Assembly (NCBI GenBank): GCA_030525285.1
Contig: JAUNFA010000012.1
Coordinates: forward strand, 1-39,705
Direction of reading: 5' to 3'
From: Bacillota bacterium
GTDB lineage: Bacteria > Bacillota > Clostridia > Peptostreptococcales > Anaerovoracaceae
DNA length: 39,705 nt
Made by a program: the position numbers and the translations under genes. Positions 15,965-22,560 of the stretch are shown here, in pieces (within the stretch, counting starts at the first letter, position 1; the number at the start of each line of letters is the position of its first letter). The notes beneath the pieces were generated by a model. That model did no database searches and was not told where the DNA came from. It saw only the letters and a program-made list of their open reading frames with translations.

Positions 15965-17413
15965 ATGGATTTATTAATTAAAGGCGGAAAAGTCGTAACA
16001 GCTACAAGTACAATCAAAGCTGATGTTGCCGTATCAAAAGGCAAAATCACAGCAATTGGTGCTAACTTAAAGGCTGAAAAGGGAACTGAAGTTATTGATG
16101 CTAAAGGTAAGCTGATTCTCCCTGGTGCTATTGATGGACATACTCATCTGGCTATGCCTTTCGGTGGTACAATTGCTACTGATGATTACTTCACAGGAAC
16201 AAGAGCTGCTGTATGTGGTGGTACTACTACAGTATTCGACTTCGTTCTTCAGGGCGTAGGCGAAACAATGGATGCTGCTCTTGACAGAAGAGATGCTATC
16301 TGCCAGGCAGACGGTCCTGCAGGTGACTACTCATACCACATCGGTGTTGGTGATGTTACTACTCCTGAAATGCTGGCATCAATGGATGAATGCGTTAAGA
16401 GAGGTGTTACATCATTCAAGGTATTCATGGTATATGACTTCGGTGTAGACGATGGTCAGTTCTATGAAACTCTGCAGCATGCAGCTAAGATTGGCGCACT
16501 CGTAGGTGTACACGCTGAAAACAACGATGTAAACAAGGCTCTCATTAAGAAGTACCTTGCAGAAGGTAAGACAAGTGCTTGGTGGCACTACATGTCAAAG
16601 AACGAAGATGTTGCAGGCGAAGCCGACGTAAGAGCTATCAACCTGGCTAAGATGGCAGGTGCTGCTCTGTACATTGTACACCTTGACAACAAGCAGGGTG
16701 TTGAAGCTGTAGCAGACGCAAGAGCAGAAGGATATCCAATCTTCGCAGAAACTTGCCCACAGTACCTGGCATTAACAAACGACGTTTACAAGGATGAGGA
16801 TAAGGGATTCCCTAAGAAGTATGCTGATCTGGGACTCAGACCAAGAGACTTCGTATGCTCACCTCCAATGAAGGGCAAGGCTTCACAGGATGCACTGTGG
16901 AACGGAATCAACAACGGTACAGTAAGTACACTTGCTACTGACCACTGCCCATTCCTCCAGTCAGAAAAGGATTGGGGAATTACTAAGAAGGATGGAACTG
17001 CTGGAGACTTCACAACTATTCCTAATGGTTGCGCAGGTATCGAAAATATGTATCCATACATTCTGTCAGAAGCTAACAAGGGTAAGACTACATTTGAAAG
17101 AGCAGTTGCAATTTCAGCTACTAACCCTGCTAAACTCTTCGGTATCGATGACAGAAAGGGTTCAATCGAAGTTGGTAAGGACGCTGATATCGTTATCTAC
17201 GATCCTAAGAAGAAGTTCGTTGTTAAGAACGCTGAAAACCAGCACGGTGCACTGGATCACACTGTTTGGGAAAACGTTGAATTCAAGGGATATCCTGAAG
17301 CAGTATACCTTAGAGGTAAGCTGGTATTTGACGGTGTTGATTATGTTGGTCAGAAGGGTGACGGACAGTTCGTTAAGTGTAACAAGATTAAGTTCACTGG
17401 TCCTGAATTCTAA
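15965..17413 (+). CDS. hydA: Dihydropyrimidinase / D-hydantoinase
   Basis: The 482-residue cyclic amidohydrolase opens dihydrouracil/hydantoin-type rings. The binuclear metal site is complete: His59 and His61 (DGHTHL), the carbamylated Lys152 (SFKVFMVYD), a His in GVHAENND, a His in YIVHLDN and Asp326 (LATDHCPF). Length is typical of hydantoinases (about 460-490), longer than most dihydroorotases, and the sequence has no pyrC-operon context. It starts at ATG after AAAGGAGG and follows the NCS1 permease by 122 bp. No carbamoylase (beta-ureidopropionase or N-carbamoyl-amino-acid hydrolase) or dihydropyrimidine dehydrogenase is nearby, so the fate of the ring-opened product is unknown. Codon use suggests high expression. 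Confidence 0.93.
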   Translation: MDLLIKGGKVVTATSTIKADVAVSKGKITAIGANLKAEKGTEVIDAKGKLILPGAIDGHTHLAMPFGGTIATDDYFTGTRAAVCGGTTTVFDFVLQGVGETMDAALDRRDAICQADGPAGDYSYHIGVGDVTTPEMLASMDECVKRGVTSFKVFMVYDFGVDDGQFYETLQHAAKIGALVGVHAENNDVNKALIKKYLAEGKTSAWWHYMSKNEDVAGEADVRAINLAKMAGAALYIVHLDNKQGVEAVADARAEGYPIFAETCPQYLALTNDVYKDEDKGFPKKYADLGLRPRDFVCSPPMKGKASQDALWNGINNGTVSTLATDHCPFLQSEKDWGITKKDGTAGDFTTIPNGCAGIENMYPYILSEANKGKTTFERAVAISATNPAKLFGIDDRKGSIEVGKDADIVIYDPKKKFVVKNAENQHGALDHTVWENVEFKGYPEAVYLRGKLVFDGVDYVGQKGDGQFVKCNKIKFTGPEF

Positions 17414-17432
17414 AAATATCATTAATGGAATT

Positions 17433-17460
17433 GAGAGTCGCAAATGCGGCTCTCTTTTTT
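17433..17460 (+). terminator. Terminator after hydantoinase
   Basis: A 9-bp stem GAGAGTCGC (17433-17441)/GCGGCTCTC (17446-17454) with one G-U pair, loop AAAT and a run of six T. Confidence 0.9.
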
Positions 17461-17505
17461 ATGTAAATTTTGCATATTACGATAAAGAGGGTTATGCTTA
17501 TTAGC

Positions 17506-17533
17506 TTTCGGTTGAGCAATTATTCAACCGAAA
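17506..17533. promoter_or_regulatory. CadC operator O1
   Basis: An inverted repeat with 10-bp arms, TTTCGGTTGA (17506-17515) and TCAACCGAAA (17524-17533), contains the 18-bp core GTTGA-N8-TCAAC (17511-17528) found three times before cadC. It lies upstream of the -35. Confidence 0.75.
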
Positions 17534-17546
17534 TTCGTCGAAAGTA

Positions 17547-17576
17547 TTGACAGTTGCATAATGGTTCAACTATAAT
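17547..17576 (+). promoter_or_regulatory. Promoter of cadC-cadA
   Basis: A fully consensus TTGACA (17547-17552) and TATAAT (17571-17576) are separated by 18 bp. Such a strong promoter fits a repressor-controlled operon. Confidence 0.88.
17553..17570. promoter_or_regulatory. CadC operator O2, filling the promoter spacer
   Basis: GTTGC-N8-TCAAC occupies exactly the bases between the -35 and -10 boxes. One arm deviates by one base from the other copies, so it may bind more weakly. Repressor bound here would block RNA polymerase. Confidence 0.7.
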
Positions 17577-17579
17577 AAG

Positions 17580-17611
17580 GATAACAGTTGAAGAATCATT
17601 CAACTGTTATC
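17580..17611. promoter_or_regulatory. CadC operator O3
   Basis: The most extended copy: 12-bp perfect arms GATAACAGTTGA (17580-17591) and TCAACTGTTATC (17600-17611) around 8 bp, centred just after the predicted transcription start. The core is 17587-17604. Confidence 0.8.
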
Positions 17612-17632
17612 AGAAATATTAGGAGGAGCAGC

Positions 17633-18010
17633 ATGGTAATGAAGGATAATGCATGGGATTATCAGGGCAGTAAATGTGACTGCGAGGTTATGCATGGAGA
17701 TACGATTGAGTTTGTTAAGGTCAGTATTGCAAGTCAGCAGGAACTTGAATCAATGTCTAAGTTGCTGAAGGTGTTTGGTGACGGCACAAGGATCAGAATT
17801 TTGAATGCCCTGGAATGTCATGAAATGTGCGTTTGTGATTTGGCAGTGCTATTTGACATGACTAAATCGGCAATATCCCATCAGCTCAAGGTGCTTCGGG
17901 ATAATAATCTGGTCAAATTTGAAAAGAAAGGAAAGCACGCCTATTATTCATTGGCAGATGAACATGTCAAGGAGATACTGGACGTTGCGCTGGACCATAT
18001 CAATGAATAG
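17633..18010 (+). CDS. cadC: CadC-type ArsR/SmtB metal-sensing repressor
   Basis: The 125-residue winged-helix repressor has both known metal-site types of the family. The alpha3N set is Cys15 and Cys17 near the N-terminus plus Cys66 and Cys68 in MCVCDL. The alpha5 set is Asp109-x-His111-x10-His122-x2-Glu125, the SmtB/CadC spacing. The recognition helix is in TKSAISHQLKVLRDNNLV. Metal binding should release DNA. It starts at ATG 17633 behind AGGAGG; an ATG at 17588 in the same frame lies inside operator O3 and has no RBS. The gene overlaps cadA by 8 bp. It most likely senses Cd, Pb or Zn and represses its own operon through O1-O3. Confidence 0.93.
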   Translation: MVMKDNAWDYQGSKCDCEVMHGDTIEFVKVSIASQQELESMSKLLKVFGDGTRIRILNALECHEMCVCDLAVLFDMTKSAISHQLKVLRDNNLVKFEKKGKHAYYSLADEHVKEILDVALDHINE

Positions 18011-20120
18011 CAACATTAAAGAGAAAACGTATATAATAGCTGGTCTGGATTGTGCCAACTGTGCAGCAAAAATGGAATCAAGAATTTCTCAAATTCCTCA
18101 GATTGATGACGTTTCCATTACTTTTGCCACAAGACAGCTCAGAGTAAAATCAGAATCGCCAGATGAGCTTATACCTGAAATGGAAAGAATATGTCAGAGC
18201 ATAGACAGCCAGGTAAGCATTGAGCGAAAGCCCGAAAAGAGAGAAACCACAAAGGAAATGGGAAGCTTTTTTCAAAATTACAAAGAGGAACTGATCGCCA
18301 TATCTATAGGCGTAATATTGTTTGTAGCAGGCATGGCTTTACATCATTCGCTTTTGGCTGATTCTCCGGCAGTAATGATAGTATTCCTGACAGGTTACCT
18401 GGTTCTGGGATGGCAGGTGCTTCGTGAGGCCGCTGAGAATATAATGAAAGGACAGGTCTTTGACGAGAATTTCCTAATGGCTATTGCTACAATTGCGGCA
18501 TTTGCCATAGGCGACGCTGCTGAAGGCGTTGGAGTCATGCTTTTTTACAGAATCGGGGAGCTTTTTGAACATGTGGCAGTTGAGCGAAGTCGTTCCCAGA
18601 TAATGGGAGCCGTGGATATGCGACCTGAGACAGTAAACCTTGTAAGAGGAAGCAGTGTGGTTGAGATTCCGGCAGAGGAGGCTCTGGTGGGGGATGTGCT
18701 TCTCGTACGTCCGGGAGACAGAATTCCTCTTGATGGTGTTGTAATCGAAGGTACAAGCCGTATAGATACATCGCCGGTAACGGGAGAACCGGTGCCTGTA
18801 AGCGTAGGACCTGACAGTCAAGTGATTTCAGGATGCATTAATGAAGAGGGACTTATCAAAATAAAAGTAGAGAAGGCTCTAGAAGAATCAATGGTAACGA
18901 GAATTCTTGATTCTGTAGAAAATGCTGCTGCAGGCAAGCCTCGAATTGACAGGTTTATCACAAGGTTCGCCAGGGTATATACTCCTATAGTTGTAGGACT
19001 TGCAGTTGTTATTGCAATTGTTCCGTCTATAATAACAGGCGAATGGAATTATTGGAGTACAGCAGGAATTACATTTCTTGTAATAAGCTGTCCGTGTGCT
19101 CTTGTGATAAGTGTTCCTCTGGCATTTTTCGCAGGAATCGGAGCGGGATCGAAACTGGGAATACTTTTCAAGGGTGGAGCAAGCATAGAAGCTCTCAAAA
19201 ATGTCAAGGCTGTAGTGATGGATAAGACGGGTACAGTGACAGAAGGAAATTTCGCCGTTCAGAAGGTCCAAACCGTCGATAATGTTATGGTCGAAAGGGT
19301 TCTGAGTATGGCGGGAACCTGTGAGGAAAACTCTACACATCCTATTGCCAGAAGCATTATGGATGAAATAAAGAAGCGAAATATTCGCATGGCAAAGGCT
19401 GCTTCAATTGAAGAAATCTCGGGGAACGGAGTCAGAGCGGAAACTGGAGGACGTGTGATTCTTTGTGGAAATTCCAAGCTGATGAATAAATTCGGGATTG
19501 ATATTGAGGGTGTTGACTTGCCTGAGGCTATGACAATTGTCTTTGTAGCACTTGACGGCAAGCTGCTAGGTGCAATATGCATATCTGATACAGTTAAAGA
19601 AGATGCCTGCGAGGCAGTTGGTAAACTTAAGAGAACAGGTATAGTACCGGCAATGCTTACAGGGGATGTTAAAACAAGTGCCGAGTCTGTGGCGGCTACT
19701 GTTGGCATTGATAATGTTTATGCTCAGCTCATGCCGGAAGATAAGCTGAAAAAACTTGGAGAACTGAGGGATGAGTACGGAGCCGTAATGTTTGTAGGCG
19801 ACGGAATAAATGACGCCCCTGTTCTGGCAGGCGCAGATGTGGGTGCTGCCATGGGAAGCGGTGCAGATGCCGCTATAGAGGCAGCAGATGTGGTCTTCAT
19901 GAATTCGTCGGTGGAAGCAATTAATCAGTCAATGGACATTGCCGGAACGACCGGAAGGATTGCGTGGCAGAATGTAATATTCGCATTAGCTGTAAAACTT
20001 ATTGTTATGATTATTGGTATAATGGGATTTGCCAATATATGGGCGGCAGTATTTGCCGATACCGGTGTAGCTATGCTTTGCATTCTTAATTCCCTCAGAA
20101 TTCTCTGGAAGAAGTTCTGA
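18003..20120 (+). CDS. cadA: Cd2+/Zn2+/Pb2+-exporting P-type ATPase
   Basis: The product of about 705 residues is a P1B-type ATPase. An N-terminal HMA domain carries GLDCANCA (Cys17, Cys20). Membrane segments follow, with the actuator TGEPVPV, the transmembrane metal motif CPC (Cys363-Pro-Cys365, in SCPCALVIS), the phosphorylated Asp407 in DKTGT, the STHPIAR motif, and the GDGINDAPVLAGADVG hinge. The SCPCALVIS type and cadC partner indicate divalent Cd/Zn/Pb rather than Cu. It exports metal from cytoplasm to outside. The chosen start is ATG 18003, overlapping the cadC stop by 8 bp (translational coupling); a longer in-frame start at 17919 inside cadC is unlikely. Confidence 0.95.
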   Translation: MNSNIKEKTYIIAGLDCANCAAKMESRISQIPQIDDVSITFATRQLRVKSESPDELIPEMERICQSIDSQVSIERKPEKRETTKEMGSFFQNYKEELIAISIGVILFVAGMALHHSLLADSPAVMIVFLTGYLVLGWQVLREAAENIMKGQVFDENFLMAIATIAAFAIGDAAEGVGVMLFYRIGELFEHVAVERSRSQIMGAVDMRPETVNLVRGSSVVEIPAEEALVGDVLLVRPGDRIPLDGVVIEGTSRIDTSPVTGEPVPVSVGPDSQVISGCINEEGLIKIKVEKALEESMVTRILDSVENAAAGKPRIDRFITRFARVYTPIVVGLAVVIAIVPSIITGEWNYWSTAGITFLVISCPCALVISVPLAFFAGIGAGSKLGILFKGGASIEALKNVKAVVMDKTGTVTEGNFAVQKVQTVDNVMVERVLSMAGTCEENSTHPIARSIMDEIKKRNIRMAKAASIEEISGNGVRAETGGRVILCGNSKLMNKFGIDIEGVDLPEAMTIVFVALDGKLLGAICISDTVKEDACEAVGKLKRTGIVPAMLTGDVKTSAESVAATVGIDNVYAQLMPEDKLKKLGELRDEYGAVMFVGDGINDAPVLAGADVGAAMGSGADAAIEAADVVFMNSSVEAINQSMDIAGTTGRIAWQNVIFALAVKLIVMIIGIMGFANIWAAVFADTGVAMLCILNSLRILWKKF

Positions 20121-20160
20121 AATTAAATAGAGTGAACAGGTTAAACCTTCAATACATAAT

Positions 20161-20204
20161 TAAAATGGGTTTTGTGCCGGAATTCCGGTTCAAAACCCAT
20201 TTTA
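20161..20204. terminator. Bidirectional terminator between cadA and the SEC-C gene
   Basis: A 14-bp perfect stem TAAAATGGGTTTTG (20161-20174)/CAAAACCCATTTTA (20191-20204) has an inner CCGG-AATT-CCGG hairpin. A/T-rich outer arms supply a U-rich end in both directions. Confidence 0.82.
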
Positions 20205-20257
20205 ACGTTAATTGTTATTTTAAGTTACTCGTAAGTTACTGTCTATTGTGTTCGGAT

Positions 20258-20761
20258 TTAATTCCTTCCGCAGCAGTGTTTGTACTTTTTGCCGCTGCCA
20301 CATGGACAAGGATCATTTCTTCCTACTTTCTTTGGCTTAACAACAGTCTTGGAATTCTTGTATTTCTTAGCGATTTCTTTCATCTTTTCTTCGCCGAGAA
20401 TGTTTTCCCACTGAGGCAGGCCATAGAGATAATCAGCTTCGGCGGCAATCATGTTGTAGAAAAGCTCCTCTGGAATGATTTCAATTTCAACGTCTGAATT
20501 TTCATCAAAATTTTCAAAATCGTTCTTGTTTACGATGCTGTCGTTGATTCCGTCAAGGAACCCTTCGAAGATTACAGGACGAACATCATACTTTGCAGCC
20601 AGTTCGCCTAGCTTTCCTGTAAGCTTGGCTGTCGGGTCATCGAGAATGCTGCTGTATATCTTGGTCTCTGCACTACTGTATTCATCCCAGAATTCAGGGA
20701 ATGATTCTTCTGTCTGATTTTCGATTAAGTCTTTCCACTGTTCAAATAAAGTCACGAACAT
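20258..20761 (-). CDS. SEC-C motif protein of unknown function
   Basis: The 167-residue protein is acidic through its first 130 residues, with predicted helices, then a basic linker and a C-terminal SEC-C zinc motif ([14 protein letters not shown], about 152-165) like that at the SecA C-terminus. This tail binds zinc and often mediates SecB or ribosome contacts; here no SecA part is present. It starts at ATG after AGGAGG, 9 bp after the hom stop, so it is probably co-transcribed with hom. No function is proposed beyond metal binding by the tail. Confidence 0.85.
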   Translation of the reverse strand: MFVTLFEQWKDLIENQTEESFPEFWDEYSSAETKIYSSILDDPTAKLTGKLGELAAKYDVRPVIFEGFLDGINDSIVNKNDFENFDENSDVEIEIIPEELFYNMIAAEADYLYGLPQWENILGEEKMKEIAKKYKNSKTVVKPKKVGRNDPCPCGSGKKYKHCCGRN

Positions 20762-20770
20762 TACCTCCTG

Positions 20771-21745
20771 TTATTTCATAGCTGTTCTTGCGATTTCCAT
20801 TACATCGCCCAGAACTGCACTGGCTGTTGGCAGTGGGCCTGCGCCTGGTCCGTAGAACATTAATTTGCCTACGAGATTTGCCTTGATATATACTGCATTG
20901 AATTCAGCGAGAACGCCTGCGAGAGGATGGTAAGTTCTGATATATGTAGGACGTACTTCATATTCCAGTTCACCGTCATCCTTGAGAGTTGCGTGAGCTA
21001 TAAGTTTGATAACGCAGTCATTTTCTTTGGCTTCGGCAATCTTTTCCTGAGTGATTTCTGTGATTCCTGTAGTAGGAATATCATTAGGATGGATGTACTT
21101 GCCGAACATAAGAGCGATGAGAATACTCAGCTTGTTTGCAGCATCGATACCTTCTACATCAGCTGTAGGGTCTGCTTCTGCGAATCCCCTTTCTTGAGCG
21201 TCCTTGAGAGCTTCTTCGTATGAAATGCCTTCGGTACCCATCATGTGGAGAATGTAGTTGGTTGTACCATTAACAATGCCTAGAACCTCAGTGTACTTGT
21301 TGGCTCTTACTGTATCCTTAAGTGAAGTGAGAATAGGAATCGCACCGCCTACACTTGCTTCATAGTTAAATCTTACGTTATTTTTCTTGGCACATTCTGT
21401 AAGTCTTGGATAATTTGCTGCAACAGCGGCCTTGTTTGCAGTTACAACATGCTTGCCGTTGTTCATTGCAGTTTCAATGAAAGTTGCGGCAGGCTCAATG
21501 CCACCGAGAAGTTCGATAACGATATCTATCTCTGGATCGTTGAAAATGTCATCCGGATTCTGGGTGAACTTTTCGGCGGGCACTTCAATTCCTCTGTCTC
21601 TAGTAACGTCTTTCTCGAGAATCTTTACGATTTCAACTTTTGCATTGACGTTAGCTTCAATTTCTTCTCTGTTCATTTCCAGCGCCTTGTAAGTGCCGGT
21701 GCCTATATTACCCATACCGAGAAGGCCTATTTTAATTGTCTTCAT
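20771..21745 (-). CDS. hom: Homoserine dehydrogenase, short form without ACT domain
   Basis: The 324-residue product reduces aspartate semialdehyde to homoserine (threonine/methionine pathway). It has the N-terminal dinucleotide fold (IGLLGMGNIGTGTYKAL), VVTANKAAVA, GIVNGTTNYIL, ADPTADVEGIDAANKLSIL with the catalytic Lys region, and GKLMFYGPGAGPLPTASAV. It ends shortly after that last block, where Firmicutes Hom usually continues about 100 residues into an ACT regulatory domain. The ending looks natural, since the next gene begins 9 bp later with its own RBS. The start at 21745 follows GGAGGG and a good promoter; the longer in-frame extension to 22033 runs into trmL and has no homology. Confidence 0.93.
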   Translation of the reverse strand: MKTIKIGLLGMGNIGTGTYKALEMNREEIEANVNAKVEIVKILEKDVTRDRGIEVPAEKFTQNPDDIFNDPEIDIVIELLGGIEPAATFIETAMNNGKHVVTANKAAVAANYPRLTECAKKNNVRFNYEASVGGAIPILTSLKDTVRANKYTEVLGIVNGTTNYILHMMGTEGISYEEALKDAQERGFAEADPTADVEGIDAANKLSILIALMFGKYIHPNDIPTTGITEITQEKIAEAKENDCVIKLIAHATLKDDGELEYEVRPTYIRTYHPLAGVLAEFNAVYIKANLVGKLMFYGPGAGPLPTASAVLGDVMEIARTAMK

Positions 21746-21779
21746 AACGATTTCCCTCCATATTATCAAATATGAATAG

Positions 21780-21808
21780 ATTATATACCAAAAGAAGATG
21801 TTTGTCTT
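21780..21808 (-). promoter_or_regulatory. Promoter of hom
   Basis: On the minus strand AAGACA (21808-21803), a 17-bp spacer and TATAAT (21785-21780); the leader is about 28 nt. Confidence 0.6.
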
Positions 21809-21853
21809 GTAGTTTTTTATACTACCCGAAATGGAGTGAAAATGACGGCTCGG

Positions 21854-21881
21854 TTGACTTTTTTTGCGCGCAAAGTAAAAT
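21854..21881 (+). promoter_or_regulatory. Promoter of trmL
   Basis: TTGACT (21854-21859), a 16-bp spacer and TAAAAT (21876-21881). The spacer contains a 12-bp palindrome TTTGCGCGCAAA (21863-21874), a possible operator. Confidence 0.6.
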
Positions 21882-21914
21882 TGAATAAGACACAAGTTTT
21901 GGAGGAAAACTGAA

Positions 21915-22385
21915 ATGACAATGCATGTAGTTTTGGTGGAGCCTGAGATACCACCGAATACCGGAAATATAGCACGAAGCTGTGCAGCAACAGGGACTGT
22001 ACTGCATCTTGTGAAGCCTCTGGGATTTCGCATAGATGACAGGAGCCTTAAGCGGGCAGGACTTGATTATTGGGAATATGTGGATGTAAGGATTCATGAC
22101 AGTCTGGAAGCTTTCATGGAGGAGTATCAGGGTCATACCATGTACCTTGCAACGACCAAGGGCGGTCATGTTTACACGGATATCAAATATAAGGACGAAG
22201 ATATGATACTCTTTGGCAGAGAAACGGCAGGTCTTCCCAGGTGGTTCATAGATGAACATGAAGAGAATGCTGTCAGAATTCCAATGAGTAAGGACACGAG
22301 ACTCAGGTCACTGAACCTTGCTAATTCCGTAAATATTATTCTTTTTGAGGCGTTGAGACAGCAGGGATTCCCTATGCTCAAATGA
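21915..22385 (+). CDS. trmL: tRNA (cytidine/uridine-34-2'-O)-methyltransferase
   Basis: The 156-residue SPOUT methyltransferase starts MTMHVVLVEPEIPPNTGNIARSC and has the trefoil-knot motifs LFGRETAGLP and VRIPM...SLNLANSVNIILFEALRQ. TrmL methylates the wobble ribose of tRNA-Leu isoacceptors as a dimer. Length is standard. GGAGG lies 9 bp before the ATG; a second ATG at 21921 is possible. It diverges from hom and precedes the glycolytic operon, which has its own promoters. Confidence 0.95.
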   Translation: MTMHVVLVEPEIPPNTGNIARSCAATGTVLHLVKPLGFRIDDRSLKRAGLDYWEYVDVRIHDSLEAFMEEYQGHTMYLATTKGGHVYTDIKYKDEDMILFGRETAGLPRWFIDEHEENAVRIPMSKDTRLRSLNLANSVNIILFEALRQQGFPMLK

Positions 22386-22403
22386 CAGAATAAGAAATTC
22401 ATA

Positions 22404-22431
22404 ATGAAACGGATGGCTTTTGTGATATAAT
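22404..22431 (+). promoter_or_regulatory. Candidate extended -10 promoter P1 of the glycolytic operon
   Basis: ATGAAA (22404-22409), a 16-bp spacer and TGATATAAT (TGn-TATAAT, 22423-22431). The start would fall near 22438, directly before a 12-bp palindrome. Confidence 0.5.
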
Positions 22432-22439
22432 AAAAAGAG

Positions 22440-22451
22440 TGTCAATTGACA
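22440..22451. promoter_or_regulatory. Palindrome at the gap promoter, candidate operator
   Basis: A perfect 12-bp palindrome, TGTCAATTGACA, sits 8 bp after the P1 -10 box, at the predicted transcription start. The position is typical of a repressor site; the cognate regulator is unknown. Confidence 0.45.
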
Positions 22452-22476
22452 AAGAAGATATTAATCCTGAAAGGGT

Positions 22477-22485
22477 TGATATAAT
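22477..22485 (+). promoter_or_regulatory. Candidate extended -10 promoter P2 of the glycolytic operon
   Basis: A second TGATATAAT (TGn-TATAAT) without a recognisable -35. The start would be near 22492, giving a leader of about 70 nt. Confidence 0.35.
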
Positions 22486-22560
22486 TGTCTTATGAGGAAA
22501 GACAGTGAAATACAATTTAAATTATTCATTATTTATTTTCATTAGTTTAGGAGGCTTAAA

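Noticed and set aside
17506..17611. CRISPR-like repeats before cadC
   Set aside because: The three repeats are short palindromes overlapping a consensus promoter, with spacing of 42 and 34 bp; they are operators, and no cas genes are present.
21746..22033. 96-residue N-terminal extension of Hom
   Set aside because: It has no dehydrogenase similarity, runs antisense to trmL and crosses the hom promoter; the internal ATG at 21745 has GGAGGG and the exact family N-terminus.
22415..22445. Rex operator before gap
   Set aside because: Only a TTGTGA half-like sequence is present without a matching TCACAA arm at proper spacing.
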